DNA of 9,068 nt from JACQFV01 sp964593585 (GCA_964593585.1 CAZQIZ010000054.1:1-9068); one strand, 5' to 3'. Counted from the stretch's first letter, positions 1 through 5,991 are shown. The notes: a model not told the origin generated them from the letters alone. Numbers and translations are program-made.

Positions 1-186
1 GGTGCGTGATTATGAACAGAAATGACCGACACACAAAATTCCTGACAGGCCCCGACCTCCCGGCTGTTCTCGTTGTCGATGTCGATGTAAGGATTCAGCC
101 GAGCGTCTGTCATGAAGTGGCGACAATGATCCCGCGGCGCAGACAGGCACCCTCACTCGTCTGACTACCTAGCGCGGGGAGCGGAC

Positions 187-852
187 TTACCCGTTGCCCC
201 CGCCATTGTTATTGTCGTCGCCATCTCCGCCATCATTCCCACCGTTACCGCCGTTCCCGCCGTTCCCGCCATTCCCGCCATTCCCGCCGTTCCCACCATT
301 CCCACCATTCCCACCATTACCACCATTACCACCGTTGCCACCGTTCCCACCATTGCCCCCATTACCGCCATTTCCCGGCTGACCGACGAGCGACACATTG
401 GACCAGATCTCACCGGTGGCAGGGTTGTAGGCCCAACCGCCGCGTGTGCCGACCGTGACGCCGAATGTGACTCCGGCGACGATGGAGTCAGGTGCGTTGC
501 CGGCACTTTGGTACGGATTGGGTGGGATCGCGGAGGCCATCACCACACCCGGCGTTCTGAGCGAATCGATCGGCGGCCAGGCGCCTGTGCCGGTGGTCAG
601 GATCTGGTTGGTGTGCCAGATGGAGATGGACGAGCGCAGTCCGCCGAGGGAGGCCTCGAATGCTGAGAGTCTGGCCTGTGACGACATATCCGCAAACCGC
701 GGCAGCGCCACCGATGCCATGATCCCGAGGACCACGATCACGATTACCAGCTCGATGAGGGTGAAGCCGCGTTCGGATTGCAGTCGGTTGCGGACTCGGC
801 GCACGTTGGGCTCCTGGTTGCCGATGGCGGACATGCCCCCGGCTGGGTCCAT
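187..852 (-). CDS. Type IV prepilin / pseudopilin-like protein with C-terminal Gly-Gly-Asn repeat tail
   Basis: Probable surface or periplasmic pilin subunit, processed by prepilin peptidase. The sequence shows a positively charged leader, the cleavage site SERG|FTLIE with Glu at mature position 5, then a hydrophobic helix (LVIVIVVLGIMASVALPRF) followed by polar amphipathic sequence. A short globular part ends in GGWAYNPATGEIW, a motif seen in GspG/MSHA-like pilins. From there to the stop the chain is almost only Gly and Asn: 15 GGN triplets and an Asp/Asn/Gly-rich end. The start is uncertain. The reading frame is open from an ATG at 921, but that gives a leader of about 52 residues. ATG 852 (leader 29) lies 14 bases after AGAGGAG (867-873). 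ATG 834 (leader 23) is preceded only by GGGGGC. I prefer 852 or 834. The gene stands alone, divergent from dsrC. No other pilus assembly gene is visible, so pilus versus type II secretion role cannot be decided. The family call is firm; the function is inferred. Confidence 0.88.
   Translation of the reverse strand: MDPAGGMSAIGNQEPNVRRVRNRLQSERGFTLIELVIVIVVLGIMASVALPRFADMSSQARLSAFEASLGGLRSSISIWHTNQILTTGTGAWPPIDSLRTPGVVMASAIPPNPYQSAGNAPDSIVAGVTFGVTVGTRGGWAYNPATGEIWSNVSLVGQPGNGGNGGNGGNGGNGGNGGNGGNGGNGGNGGNGGNGGNGGNGGNGGNDGGDGDDNNNGGGNG
235..369 (-). repeat. 15 tandem 9-bp units encoding (Gly-Gly-Asn)15
   Basis: Fifteen uninterrupted 9-base units lie inside the pilin gene, each read on the minus strand as Gly-Gly-Asn. 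Units vary only at synonymous sites (GGT/GGC/GGG, AAT/AAC). Several neighbouring units are identical at DNA level, as at 253-270, 271-288, 298-315 and 316-333. This suggests local duplication by slippage or unequal exchange, with selection keeping the peptide. Because the unit is a multiple of three, copy-number change would alter tail length without breaking the frame. Confidence 0.95.
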
Positions 853-1032
853 CTCACAAAGAGCGGCTCCTCTTAGTATTGTCGGCCCGGCGCGGCAGCG
901 GATTGAGTCGGCCAAGGTCATGGCGCCCCCTGGACGGGATTGTCGAACAGGATGTCACAAACTGCGCGGCTGGGGTTTCGGGACGCGGAGAGAGATGGGG
1001 ACATCGGTATATTTCCGCCGGGGGTGACGGTC

Positions 1033-1040
1033 GAGGGGAG
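1033..1040 (+). promoter_or_regulatory. Ribosome binding site that fixes the dsrC start
   Basis: GAGGGGAG lies 4 bases before ATG 1045. The frame is open upstream to TTG 940 and ATG 952, but those starts have no comparable site, and the extra 31-35 residues have no counterpart in DsrC/TusE proteins as I know them. A TATATT box at 1008-1013 could be a -10 element for this operon, but no acceptable -35 sits at the right distance, so I do not call a promoter. Confidence 0.7.
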
Positions 1041-1044
1041 CCGA

Positions 1045-1365
1045 ATGCGATTCATCGATGTGGCCGGACGGCGTCTTGAGTTGAACGAAGAGGGATTCCT
1101 GGCCGATCCGTCGCAGTGGGACCGGGCGGTCGCGGAACAGTTGGCGAAAACCGAGGAGGGCCTCGACCAGTTGAGCGAGGAGCACTGGGCGGTCATCAAC
1201 TTCATCCGCGAGCATTACCTGCAGACCAATCTGGCGCCGATGGTGCGTTCGGTGTGCAAGACCACCGGGCTGCCGTTGCGGCGCATCTATGAGATCTTTC
1301 CCTCCGGGCCCGCCAAGGGGGCCTGCAAACTGGCAGGATTGCCAAAGCCGGATGGCTGCGTGTAG
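1045..1365 (+). CDS. dsrC: DsrC family sulfur-carrier protein with both C-terminal cysteines
   Basis: Small cytoplasmic sulfur-trafficking protein of the DsrC/TusE/DsvC family, 106 residues, close to family length (about 105-115). It begins MRFIDVAGRRLELNEEGFL, like the family start, and has the central EEHWAVINFIREHYL block. It ends in GPAKGACKLAGLPKPDGCV, the flexible arm with Cys94 and the penultimate Cys105, ten residues between them. In true DsrC these two cysteines form the disulfide, or the trisulfide made with sulfite reductase. TusE proteins of tRNA thiolation keep only the last one. Cys71 is an additional cysteine. The stop overlaps the AGGA site of the next gene, only 11 bases away, so it is co-transcribed with a membrane subunit and a CCG iron-sulfur protein, the DsrMK-like partners known or proposed to act on DsrC. 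No dsrAB or tusBCD is in the window. The family call is firm; the sulfur donor is unknown. Confidence 0.93.
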   Translation: MRFIDVAGRRLELNEEGFLADPSQWDRAVAEQLAKTEEGLDQLSEEHWAVINFIREHYLQTNLAPMVRSVCKTTGLPLRRIYEIFPSGPAKGACKLAGLPKPDGCV

Positions 1366-1376
1366 GACGCGCTCTG

Positions 1377-2012
1377 ATGCCGGACTCCACTTTCCTACGG
1401 GCCGCGGTGACAGCGGCCTTTGCCTATGCGGTGGTCGCGCTCGCGGCGATGGCGGTCAAGACTTACGCGCAGGGACACCGTCCCGATCATGCCCCGCCGG
1501 CGGGGTCGGCCCGCGCGGGAGTCCTGTACGCGTTCTTCCGGGGCATGTTGCCATGGGAGAAGGAGAGCGTCTCCGGCCACATCCCCACCTTTGTTGCCGG
1601 CATGATCTACCACGCCGGTGTCTTCCTCTCGCTTTTCTACTTGTTCTTCCTCGTTGGCGGTCTCAAGCCGCCCATCGCCCTCGAATGGATCCTGCGTGTC
1701 GGCCTGCCCATCGGTCTGGCGGCGGGGGTCGGGCTTCTGATCAAGCGGGCGGCCCTGCCGAAGATGCGCGCGATCAGCGTGGCCGATGATTTCGTGGCCA
1801 ATCTGTTCGTCAATTTGTTCCTCGTGGCGGCGTGGGTGGCGGCGACGACCGACGGATGGGAGGGATTCTTCCTGGCGGCGGCGGCGGTGTTGTTTGTGTA
1901 CATGCCGCTGGGGAAGATCCGTCATTGTGTGTTCTTTTTTTACACGCGTGCGGTGTTCGGCGTGTTTTTCGGCCGTCGCGGGGTGCTGCCGCATCCCCGG
2001 CACGAGGCGTAG
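1377..2012 (+). CDS. NarI/DsrM-like (HmcE/TmcC-like) cytochrome b membrane subunit
   Basis: Integral membrane protein, 211 residues, probably the quinone-interacting heme b subunit of a DsrMK/HmcEF-type complex. Hydrophobic segments lie at about 6-28, 69-93, 103-123, 139-156, 161-179 and 184-202. His68 and His79 sit 11 apart at the second segment. His183 (in MPLGKIRH) and His206 bracket the last one. This pattern resembles the four heme-ligating histidines of NarI (two near helix II, two near helix V), suggesting up to two b hemes; this is inference from spacing. The ending FFYTRAVFGVFFGRRGVLP resembles DsrM/HmcE-type C-termini. It is shorter than DsrM (over 300 residues) and nearer HmcE or TmcC as I remember them. 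ATG 1377 has AGGA (1364-1367) nine bases upstream. It sits between dsrC and the CCG protein, 12 bases before the latter. Subfamily naming is uncertain. Confidence 0.75.
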   Translation: MPDSTFLRAAVTAAFAYAVVALAAMAVKTYAQGHRPDHAPPAGSARAGVLYAFFRGMLPWEKESVSGHIPTFVAGMIYHAGVFLSLFYLFFLVGGLKPPIALEWILRVGLPIGLAAGVGLLIKRAALPKMRAISVADDFVANLFVNLFLVAAWVAATTDGWEGFFLAAAAVLFVYMPLGKIRHCVFFFYTRAVFGVFFGRRGVLPHPRHEA

Positions 2013-2024
2013 GCAGAAGGCATC

Positions 2025-3359
2025 ATGGCCGAACGCGAAAAGACCAACTGTCAACTCCGGGCGGATCAGTTAACGGACGCCGACATTGATGAGGCGGCGG
2101 ACTTCCTCCGGAGCCGGCTCGATGACCGTTTGGCCGCCGGCTTGAATTCGTGCGTGCACTGCGGTCTCTGCGCCGAGTCCTGTCACTATTACCTCGCGAC
2201 CGGCAATCCGGCGTTTCAGCCGGCGTTTAAGGTCAAATTGCTGCAGTCGGTTTTCCGGGCGCGTCCCGCCGGGTTGCGTGGGCTGTTGGCGCGGCTCTCC
2301 GGCGCCGAAACGCTCAGTCGGGCAACGCTCGCGCAATGGGTCGACATTCTGTTTGGCAGTTGCACCGCATGCGGACGATGCACGCTCAATTGCGCGATGG
2401 GGGTGCCGGTTTCACAGTTGGTGCGGGCCGGACGCAGCACGTTGGCCAGTCTGGCCTTGGTCCCCGGCGAGCTGCAATCCACGGTCGACACGGCGGTCAG
2501 GTCCGGCAACAACATGGGCATCGCCACCTCGGAGTGGCTGGAGACGGCCCAATGGATCGAAGAGGAGCTGCAGAACGAGACCGGCGACCCGAACGCGAAC
2601 ATCCCGATCGACCGCACCGGAGCGCAGTTGCTCTACACGGTGAATCCTCGCGAGATCAAATTTTTCCCACTGTCGCTTCTGGCAGCGGCAAAGGTCCTGC
2701 ATGCCTCGGGGGAGAGTTGGACTTTTTCCAGCAGCGCCTACGACGTCACCAATTACGGCCTGTTCTCCGGGGATGACGCTGCCGCCTCGCTTATTGCGAG
2801 CCGACTTCGTCGGTCGATGCGCGACCTGAAGGCGCGCACGCTGGTGCTGGGTGAGTGCGGCCACGGTTTCGGCGCCAACCGCTGGGAGGCGTCGGCGTGG
2901 CTGGGCGCCGCGCCCGGGTTTGAGATCAAAAGCATCGTCCAGATCGCGGCGGATCTCATTCGGCAGGGACGCATCACGCTGGACCCATCACGCGTGACCA
3001 AGCGTGTCACCCTGCATGACCCCTGCAATCTGGTCCGGATGGGCGGCGTGATCGAGGACCAGCGCTTTATCCTCCGCCATGCGGTCGGCGATTTTGTCGA
3101 GATGTATCCCAACCGTGAGCAGAACTACTGTTGCGGTGGCGGCGGGGGCCAGTTGTCGATGACGCGCTTTGCAAAGCGGCGGCTGGAGGCCGGGCGCATC
3201 AAGGCCGAGCAGATCGCGACGACCGGCGCCAAGGTGGTGGTGGCGCCCTGCCACAACTGCATCGATCAACTGACCGAGCTCAATAAAGAATACAAATTGG
3301 GCGTGGAAGTCCGGACGCTCTCCGAGATCGTCTCCGAAGCGCTGGTGCTGAGGTCGTAG
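2025..3359 (+). CDS. DsrK/HmcF/TmcB-like (HdrD family) iron-sulfur protein with CCG domain
   Basis: Cytoplasmic-side electron-transfer and probable disulfide-reducing subunit, 444 residues, related to heterodisulfide reductase HdrD. Two ferredoxin-type 4Fe-4S motifs lie near the N-terminus: CVHCGLCAESC (Cys43, 46, 49, 53) and CTACGRCTLNC (Cys113, 116, 119, 123). The C-terminal CCG domain has HDPCN (Cys334), NYCCGGGGG (Cys369, Cys370) and APCHNC (Cys409, Cys412), giving C-X34-CC-X38-C-X2-C, the ligand set for the noncubane 4Fe-4S cluster of HdrB/HdrD proteins. The first half-repeat keeps only one cysteine, in LGECGHGF (Cys278), with TNYGLFSGDD before it. The start has AGAAGG (2015-2020) four bases before the ATG. 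It follows the membrane subunit by 12 bases and shares an operon with dsrC, so a role in reducing or oxidising the DsrC arm with quinone electrons is likely but inferred. DsrK, HmcF and TmcB cannot be told apart by eye. Confidence 0.88.
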   Translation: MAEREKTNCQLRADQLTDADIDEAADFLRSRLDDRLAAGLNSCVHCGLCAESCHYYLATGNPAFQPAFKVKLLQSVFRARPAGLRGLLARLSGAETLSRATLAQWVDILFGSCTACGRCTLNCAMGVPVSQLVRAGRSTLASLALVPGELQSTVDTAVRSGNNMGIATSEWLETAQWIEEELQNETGDPNANIPIDRTGAQLLYTVNPREIKFFPLSLLAAAKVLHASGESWTFSSSAYDVTNYGLFSGDDAAASLIASRLRRSMRDLKARTLVLGECGHGFGANRWEASAWLGAAPGFEIKSIVQIAADLIRQGRITLDPSRVTKRVTLHDPCNLVRMGGVIEDQRFILRHAVGDFVEMYPNREQNYCCGGGGGQLSMTRFAKRRLEAGRIKAEQIATTGAKVVVAPCHNCIDQLTELNKEYKLGVEVRTLSEIVSEALVLRS

Positions 3360-3368
3360 CGGCGCGCG

Positions 3369-3384
3369 CGGCGCGGTTGCGCCG
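3369..3384. terminator. Possible bidirectional hairpin between convergent genes
   Basis: CGGCGC-GGTT-GCGCCG forms a perfect 6-bp GC stem with a 4-base loop in the 26-base gap between the stop of the CCG protein and the stop of the cysteine desulfurase. Its placement between convergent genes fits a shared terminator. There is no T-run on either side, so intrinsic termination is weakly supported. Confidence 0.35.
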
Positions 3385-3385
3385 A

Positions 3386-4561
3386 TCAGTGGGCGGCAGC
3401 GCCGATGCGGCTGTGCACGATCTGGCCGACGGCATCGACGGTGTGGGCGATGTCCTTTTCGGTGGTGAACGGTCCGATGCCGAAGCGCACCGCGCCGTGG
3501 ATCTTGTCGGTGCCGAGTTGCTCATGGAGCAGCGGTGCGCAATGCAGTCCGGTCCGGCAGGCGATGTTGTAATCAACATCGAGCATGGTGCCCGTGTCGG
3601 CCGCCTCAAGGCCTTCGATGTTGAAGGCCAGCACGGCGATATGATCGGTCAAGTCGTCCTGGCAGTAGAGCGTGACACCCTCGATCGCACGTAGGCCATC
3701 GCGCAGCATCCTCAGCAGGCGGGCTTCATGGTCGTGGATGGCCCCAGGCCCGGTCTTCTGGATCCACTTGATGCCGGCGTTGAGGCCGGCGATGCCGGGG
3801 AGATTGGCGGTGCCGTACTCGAGACGGTATGGGTATTCGTCTAGGTGCGCGCGCAGCGCGGAACGCACGCCGGTGCCGCCGGCGCGGGTGTGCCGGATAT
3901 CGACATCCTTTCCGACGCAGAGGCCGCCGGTGCCCATCGGTCCCATAAGCGACTTGTGGCCGGTGAAGGCGACCACGTCAATGTTCATTTTGTCCATGTC
4001 GATCGGAATCTTGCCGGCTGTCTGCGAGGAATCGATCAGGAAGGTGATGCCGCGTTCGCGGCAGCGCGCGCCGATCTCCGTGATCGGCTGCACCGTGCCG
4101 ATGACGTTGGAGCCGTGATTGACAACCACCAGGCGTGTGTTGGCTTTCATCCTCCGGGCGATGTCATCGGGATGCACGAATCCCTTGCGGTCGAAGGGGA
4201 CATAGTCCACCTCGACGTTGTTGTGCCGGCTTAAGTGATACAGCGGGCGCAACACCGAGTTGTGTTCCACGGTGGTGGTGATGGCATGGTCGCCGTCTTT
4301 CAGCAGGCCGAAGATCGCCAGGTTCAGCGCGTCGGTGGCATTGAGCGCAAAGATGAGGCGGTTGTAGTCGGCGCCGTGAAAGTAGGCGGTCAGCAGCTTG
4401 CGTGTCTCCTCGATCATGTTCCCGGCGATCATGCACATGTCATAACCGGAACGCCCAGGATTGACGCCATACTCCCGGTAGAACCGGTCCATCTGAACAT
4501 AGACTTCTTCGGGTTTGGGGAAGGAGGTGGCCCCGTTGTCGAGATAGATAATCTTTTCCAT
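3386..4561 (-). CDS. Cysteine desulfurase family protein (aminotransferase class V)
   Basis: PLP enzyme of 391 residues that probably removes sulfur from cysteine to give alanine and an enzyme persulfide. It begins IIYLDNGATSFPKPEEV and continues GVNPGRSGYD, the pattern of the cysteine desulfurase family modelled as TIGR01977, related to SufS/CsdA but not a classic IscS. Visible sites are EHNS with His100, which stacks on PLP in this fold; IDSSQTAG with Asp177; GHKSLMGPMGTGGL with Lys203, the Schiff-base lysine; and CRTGLHCAP with Cys341, the expected persulfide cysteine. ATG 4561 is chosen because MEKIIYLDNGAT is the family start and GAGG lies seven bases upstream; the open frame runs to 4651 but would begin beyond the promoter. 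It converges on the dsrC operon, so it could supply sulfur to DsrC. That link is inference. Selenocysteine lyase activity is an alternative. Confidence 0.9.
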   Translation of the reverse strand: MEKIIYLDNGATSFPKPEEVYVQMDRFYREYGVNPGRSGYDMCMIAGNMIEETRKLLTAYFHGADYNRLIFALNATDALNLAIFGLLKDGDHAITTTVEHNSVLRPLYHLSRHNNVEVDYVPFDRKGFVHPDDIARRMKANTRLVVVNHGSNVIGTVQPITEIGARCRERGITFLIDSSQTAGKIPIDMDKMNIDVVAFTGHKSLMGPMGTGGLCVGKDVDIRHTRAGGTGVRSALRAHLDEYPYRLEYGTANLPGIAGLNAGIKWIQKTGPGAIHDHEARLLRMLRDGLRAIEGVTLYCQDDLTDHIAVLAFNIEGLEAADTGTMLDVDYNIACRTGLHCAPLLHEQLGTDKIHGAVRFGIGPFTTEKDIAHTVDAVGQIVHSRIGAAAH

Positions 4562-4589
4562 AGTGGGCCTCGCGCAGGGACTGCGTCCG

Positions 4590-4618
4590 ACAATAGCCCG
4601 ATCCCTTGGGTCTGTCAA
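4590..4618 (-). promoter_or_regulatory. Near-consensus sigma-70-type promoter for the cysteine desulfurase
   Basis: On the minus strand TTGACA (4613-4618) is followed after exactly 17 bases by TATTGT (4590-4595). The -35 is a perfect match and the -10 matches at four of six positions, including the key first TA and last T. Transcription would begin near 4583, leaving a leader of about 20 bases that carries the GAGG ribosome site before ATG 4561. The location directly before the gene and the contrast with the GC-rich surroundings support it. Confidence 0.7.
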
Positions 4619-4803
4619 GGCACGGGGTGTCATTAACACGCGGACCTTCACAATCTGTCACCGAAGTAGCGGGGGCGAAGGCAACGGGTTTGCTCCGACG
4701 CGCGCGGGACCGGGTCGTTGGGCGCGGCAAGCCCACCCATATTGGTTGCCATTGCCGTTTTTTCCCGGCGGTTAGGCGGTGTGGTTTTCCGCATCTTGCG
4801 GTC

Positions 4804-5610
4804 ATGGTCGAGAACCTCTCACCGGGGCACCCGTCGCCGGACGCGTCGCGCTTCACGCGGGCGATTGTGCGACGGCCATGCCGATCGATGGTACACGGGC
4901 TGACGACGGCGGGGTTGGGCGTGCCCGATTATGAGCGGGCGCTGGCGCAGCACGATGCGTACATCGCGGCGCTGGAACGCTGCGGACTTGCGGTCACCGT
5001 GTTGCCGCCGGAGGAGGCATTCCCGGATTCCACCTTTGTCGAGGACACGGCCCTGGTGACACAGGCCGGCGCCATCATCACCCGGCCGGGGGCGCCATCG
5101 CGCCGGGACGAGACAGTGTCGATCGCCGCGGCGCTGCGGCGGCACTTTGATCGTCTGGATCAGATTGTCGCGCCGGGCACTGTCGATGCTGGCGACATCC
5201 TCGCAGTCGGCGGTCATTACTTTATCGGGATCTCAGGCCGCACCGAGGTCGACGGCGCCGCGCAGATGACGCGGTGGTTGGCGGCACGGGGAATGAGCGC
5301 GGCGACCGTGCCGCTGCGCGCAATGCTGCATCTGAAGTCGGGAGTTGCCTGTCTTGAAAACAACAACCTGATCGTGGCCGGAGAGCTCCGCGATCGCGCA
5401 GAATGGAGCGGATTCAATACAATCCCTGTCGATAATGAAGAGGGCTACGCCGTTAATTGTCTATGGCTGAACGGCACGGTGCTGGTGGCGGCGGGATTTC
5501 CCAAAACGAAGGCCGCGATTGAGCGGCTCGGCTACCCAACGATCGCGCTGGACATGTCCGAGTTCCACAAGCTGGATGGGGGACTCAGCTGCCTGTCGCT
5601 GCGCTTTTGA
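4804..5610 (+). CDS. ddaH: Dimethylarginine dimethylaminohydrolase (dimethylargininase) family protein
   Basis: Predicted cytosolic guanidine-modifying hydrolase of 268 residues that converts methylated arginines to citrulline and (di)methylamine. The pentein-fold signatures of bacterial DDAH are in order: FTRAIVRRPC near 17-26; FPDSTFVEDTALV (Asp75, Glu80, Asp81) for substrate guanidine and amine contacts; DAGDIL (Asp131) near the position of the third catalytic acid; LHLKSG with catalytic His176; and GGLSCLSL with the nucleophile Cys263 close to the C-terminus. Length fits bacterial members (about 250-285). ATG 4804 is chosen because the conserved block begins a few residues later. The frame is open to 4606, but that extension is Arg-rich and family-unlike and overlaps the opposite promoter. 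No good Shine-Dalgarno is visible. It is divergent from the desulfurase and has no obvious partner. Arginine deiminase-like or other amidine hydrolase activity is possible. Confidence 0.9.
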   Translation: MVENLSPGHPSPDASRFTRAIVRRPCRSMVHGLTTAGLGVPDYERALAQHDAYIAALERCGLAVTVLPPEEAFPDSTFVEDTALVTQAGAIITRPGAPSRRDETVSIAAALRRHFDRLDQIVAPGTVDAGDILAVGGHYFIGISGRTEVDGAAQMTRWLAARGMSAATVPLRAMLHLKSGVACLENNNLIVAGELRDRAEWSGFNTIPVDNEEGYAVNCLWLNGTVLVAAGFPKTKAAIERLGYPTIALDMSEFHKLDGGLSCLSLRF

Positions 5611-5778
5611 CAGAGACGAGCGGGAGTCATTCCAATAACTTCAGGAAAACACGCGCGACGACGGATAGGCCGATGACCCCTGCCGCATTGGGTCACATGG
5701 CCGACGCAAGCCGGTTGACCGCACCGGTGCCCCTCGGACGCGGGCGCACCTTTGTCGGATGTTTTGATCCGGTGGCGG

Positions 5779-5819
5779 CAGGCACGTTCGCCGTTGCGCA
5801 AACGTCCGTGCGGTGCCTG
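5779..5819. terminator. Candidate stem-loop downstream of the dimethylargininase gene
   Basis: CAGGCAC pairs with GTGCCTG over 7 bp, enclosing a second stem CGTT-GCGCA-AACG. It lies 170 bases after the stop and just before the candidate promoter of the next operon. It has no T-run. It may be a terminator, an operator or chance. Confidence 0.25.
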
Positions 5820-5839
5820 ATTACTCGGACGGGGTTCGC

Positions 5840-5869
5840 CTGTCAAAATCGATCCCTTTGTCGCATAAT
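5840..5869 (+). promoter_or_regulatory. Candidate promoter of the aminotransferase-pckA operon
   Basis: CTGTCA (5840-5845, four of six to TTGACA) is followed after 18 bases by CATAAT (5864-5869, five of six to TATAAT). This is the most AT-rich spot in the intergenic region. Transcription would start near 5876, giving a leader of about 115 bases with two GC-rich inverted repeats. Confidence 0.45.
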
Positions 5870-5940
5870 TGGTTGACTGCGGCCAAAGCGAAAGGCAACG
5901 ATGATGTTCGGTCCCCGCGGGGACGCGCAGCACAAGAAGG

Positions 5941-5966
5941 CCGGGCGCGCTCAAGGCGCGAGCCGG
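5941..5966 (+). promoter_or_regulatory. Imperfect hairpin just upstream of the aminotransferase ribosome site
   Basis: CCGG-g-CGCG pairs with CGCG-ag-CCGG around a 7-base loop (5950-5956), ending 10 bases before AAGGAG (5977-5982). Together with GTCCCCGCGGGGAC at 5911-5924 it makes the predicted leader strongly structured. It resembles no riboswitch I recognise. It may affect translation or mRNA stability, or be a by-product of high GC. Confidence 0.3.
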
Positions 5967-5991
5967 TGTTGATCAGAAGGAGTTCGTGGCG

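Larger units (their letters stand above)
5611..5991. other. Intergenic region (381 bases) with inverted repeats; no gene seen
   Basis: No convincing coding sequence; the open frame 5607-5876 has no family-like motifs and no ribosome site. The stretch holds the inverted repeat TGACCC-N10-GGGTCA (5674-5695), the palindrome GCACCGGTGC (5721-5730), a 7-bp stem CAGGCAC/GTGCCTG (5779-5819) around a small inner stem CGTT-GCGCA-AACG, a candidate promoter (5840-5869), the palindrome GTCCCCGCGGGGAC (5911-5924) and an imperfect hairpin (5941-5966) just before the ribosome site of the next gene. The first elements could end the dimethylargininase transcript; the later ones lie in the leader of the aminotransferase operon. 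Confidence 0.6.

Noticed and set aside
1..186. Short open frames at the left edge: plus strand 12-164 (50 codons) and minus strand from ATG 113 running off the edge (MTDARLNPYIDIDN...).
   Set aside because: No ribosome site before either, no recognisable motif, and the lengths are expected by chance. The minus-strand one could be a gene start cut by the edge, but nothing supports it.
235..369. Considered a CRISPR array because of regular tandem repeats.
   Set aside because: The 9-base units have no spacers, lie in frame inside a coding sequence and encode a simple peptide repeat.
194..382. Plus-strand Pro/Phe-rich open frame opposite the pilin tail.
   Set aside because: It is the antisense reading of the GGN repeat; its apparent PPF repeats are a by-product of the 9-bp unit.
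1008..1013. TATATT as -10 box of the dsrC operon.
   Set aside because: Position before the ribosome site is suitable, but no -35-like hexamer exists 15-19 bases upstream and there is no extended -10 TG.
940..1044. N-terminal extension of DsrC from TTG 940 or ATG 952.
   Set aside because: The family begins at the residues encoded from ATG 1045, which has a good ribosome site; the extension has no family counterpart.
4606..4803. Upstream extension of the dimethylargininase to ATG 4606.
   Set aside because: Arg-rich, no family similarity, overlaps the opposite-strand promoter; family start fits ATG 4804.
5607..5876. An 89-codon plus-strand open frame after the dimethylargininase.
   Set aside because: No ribosome site, no motif, Arg/Thr/Ala-rich random composition, and it contains several inverted repeats typical of non-coding DNA.
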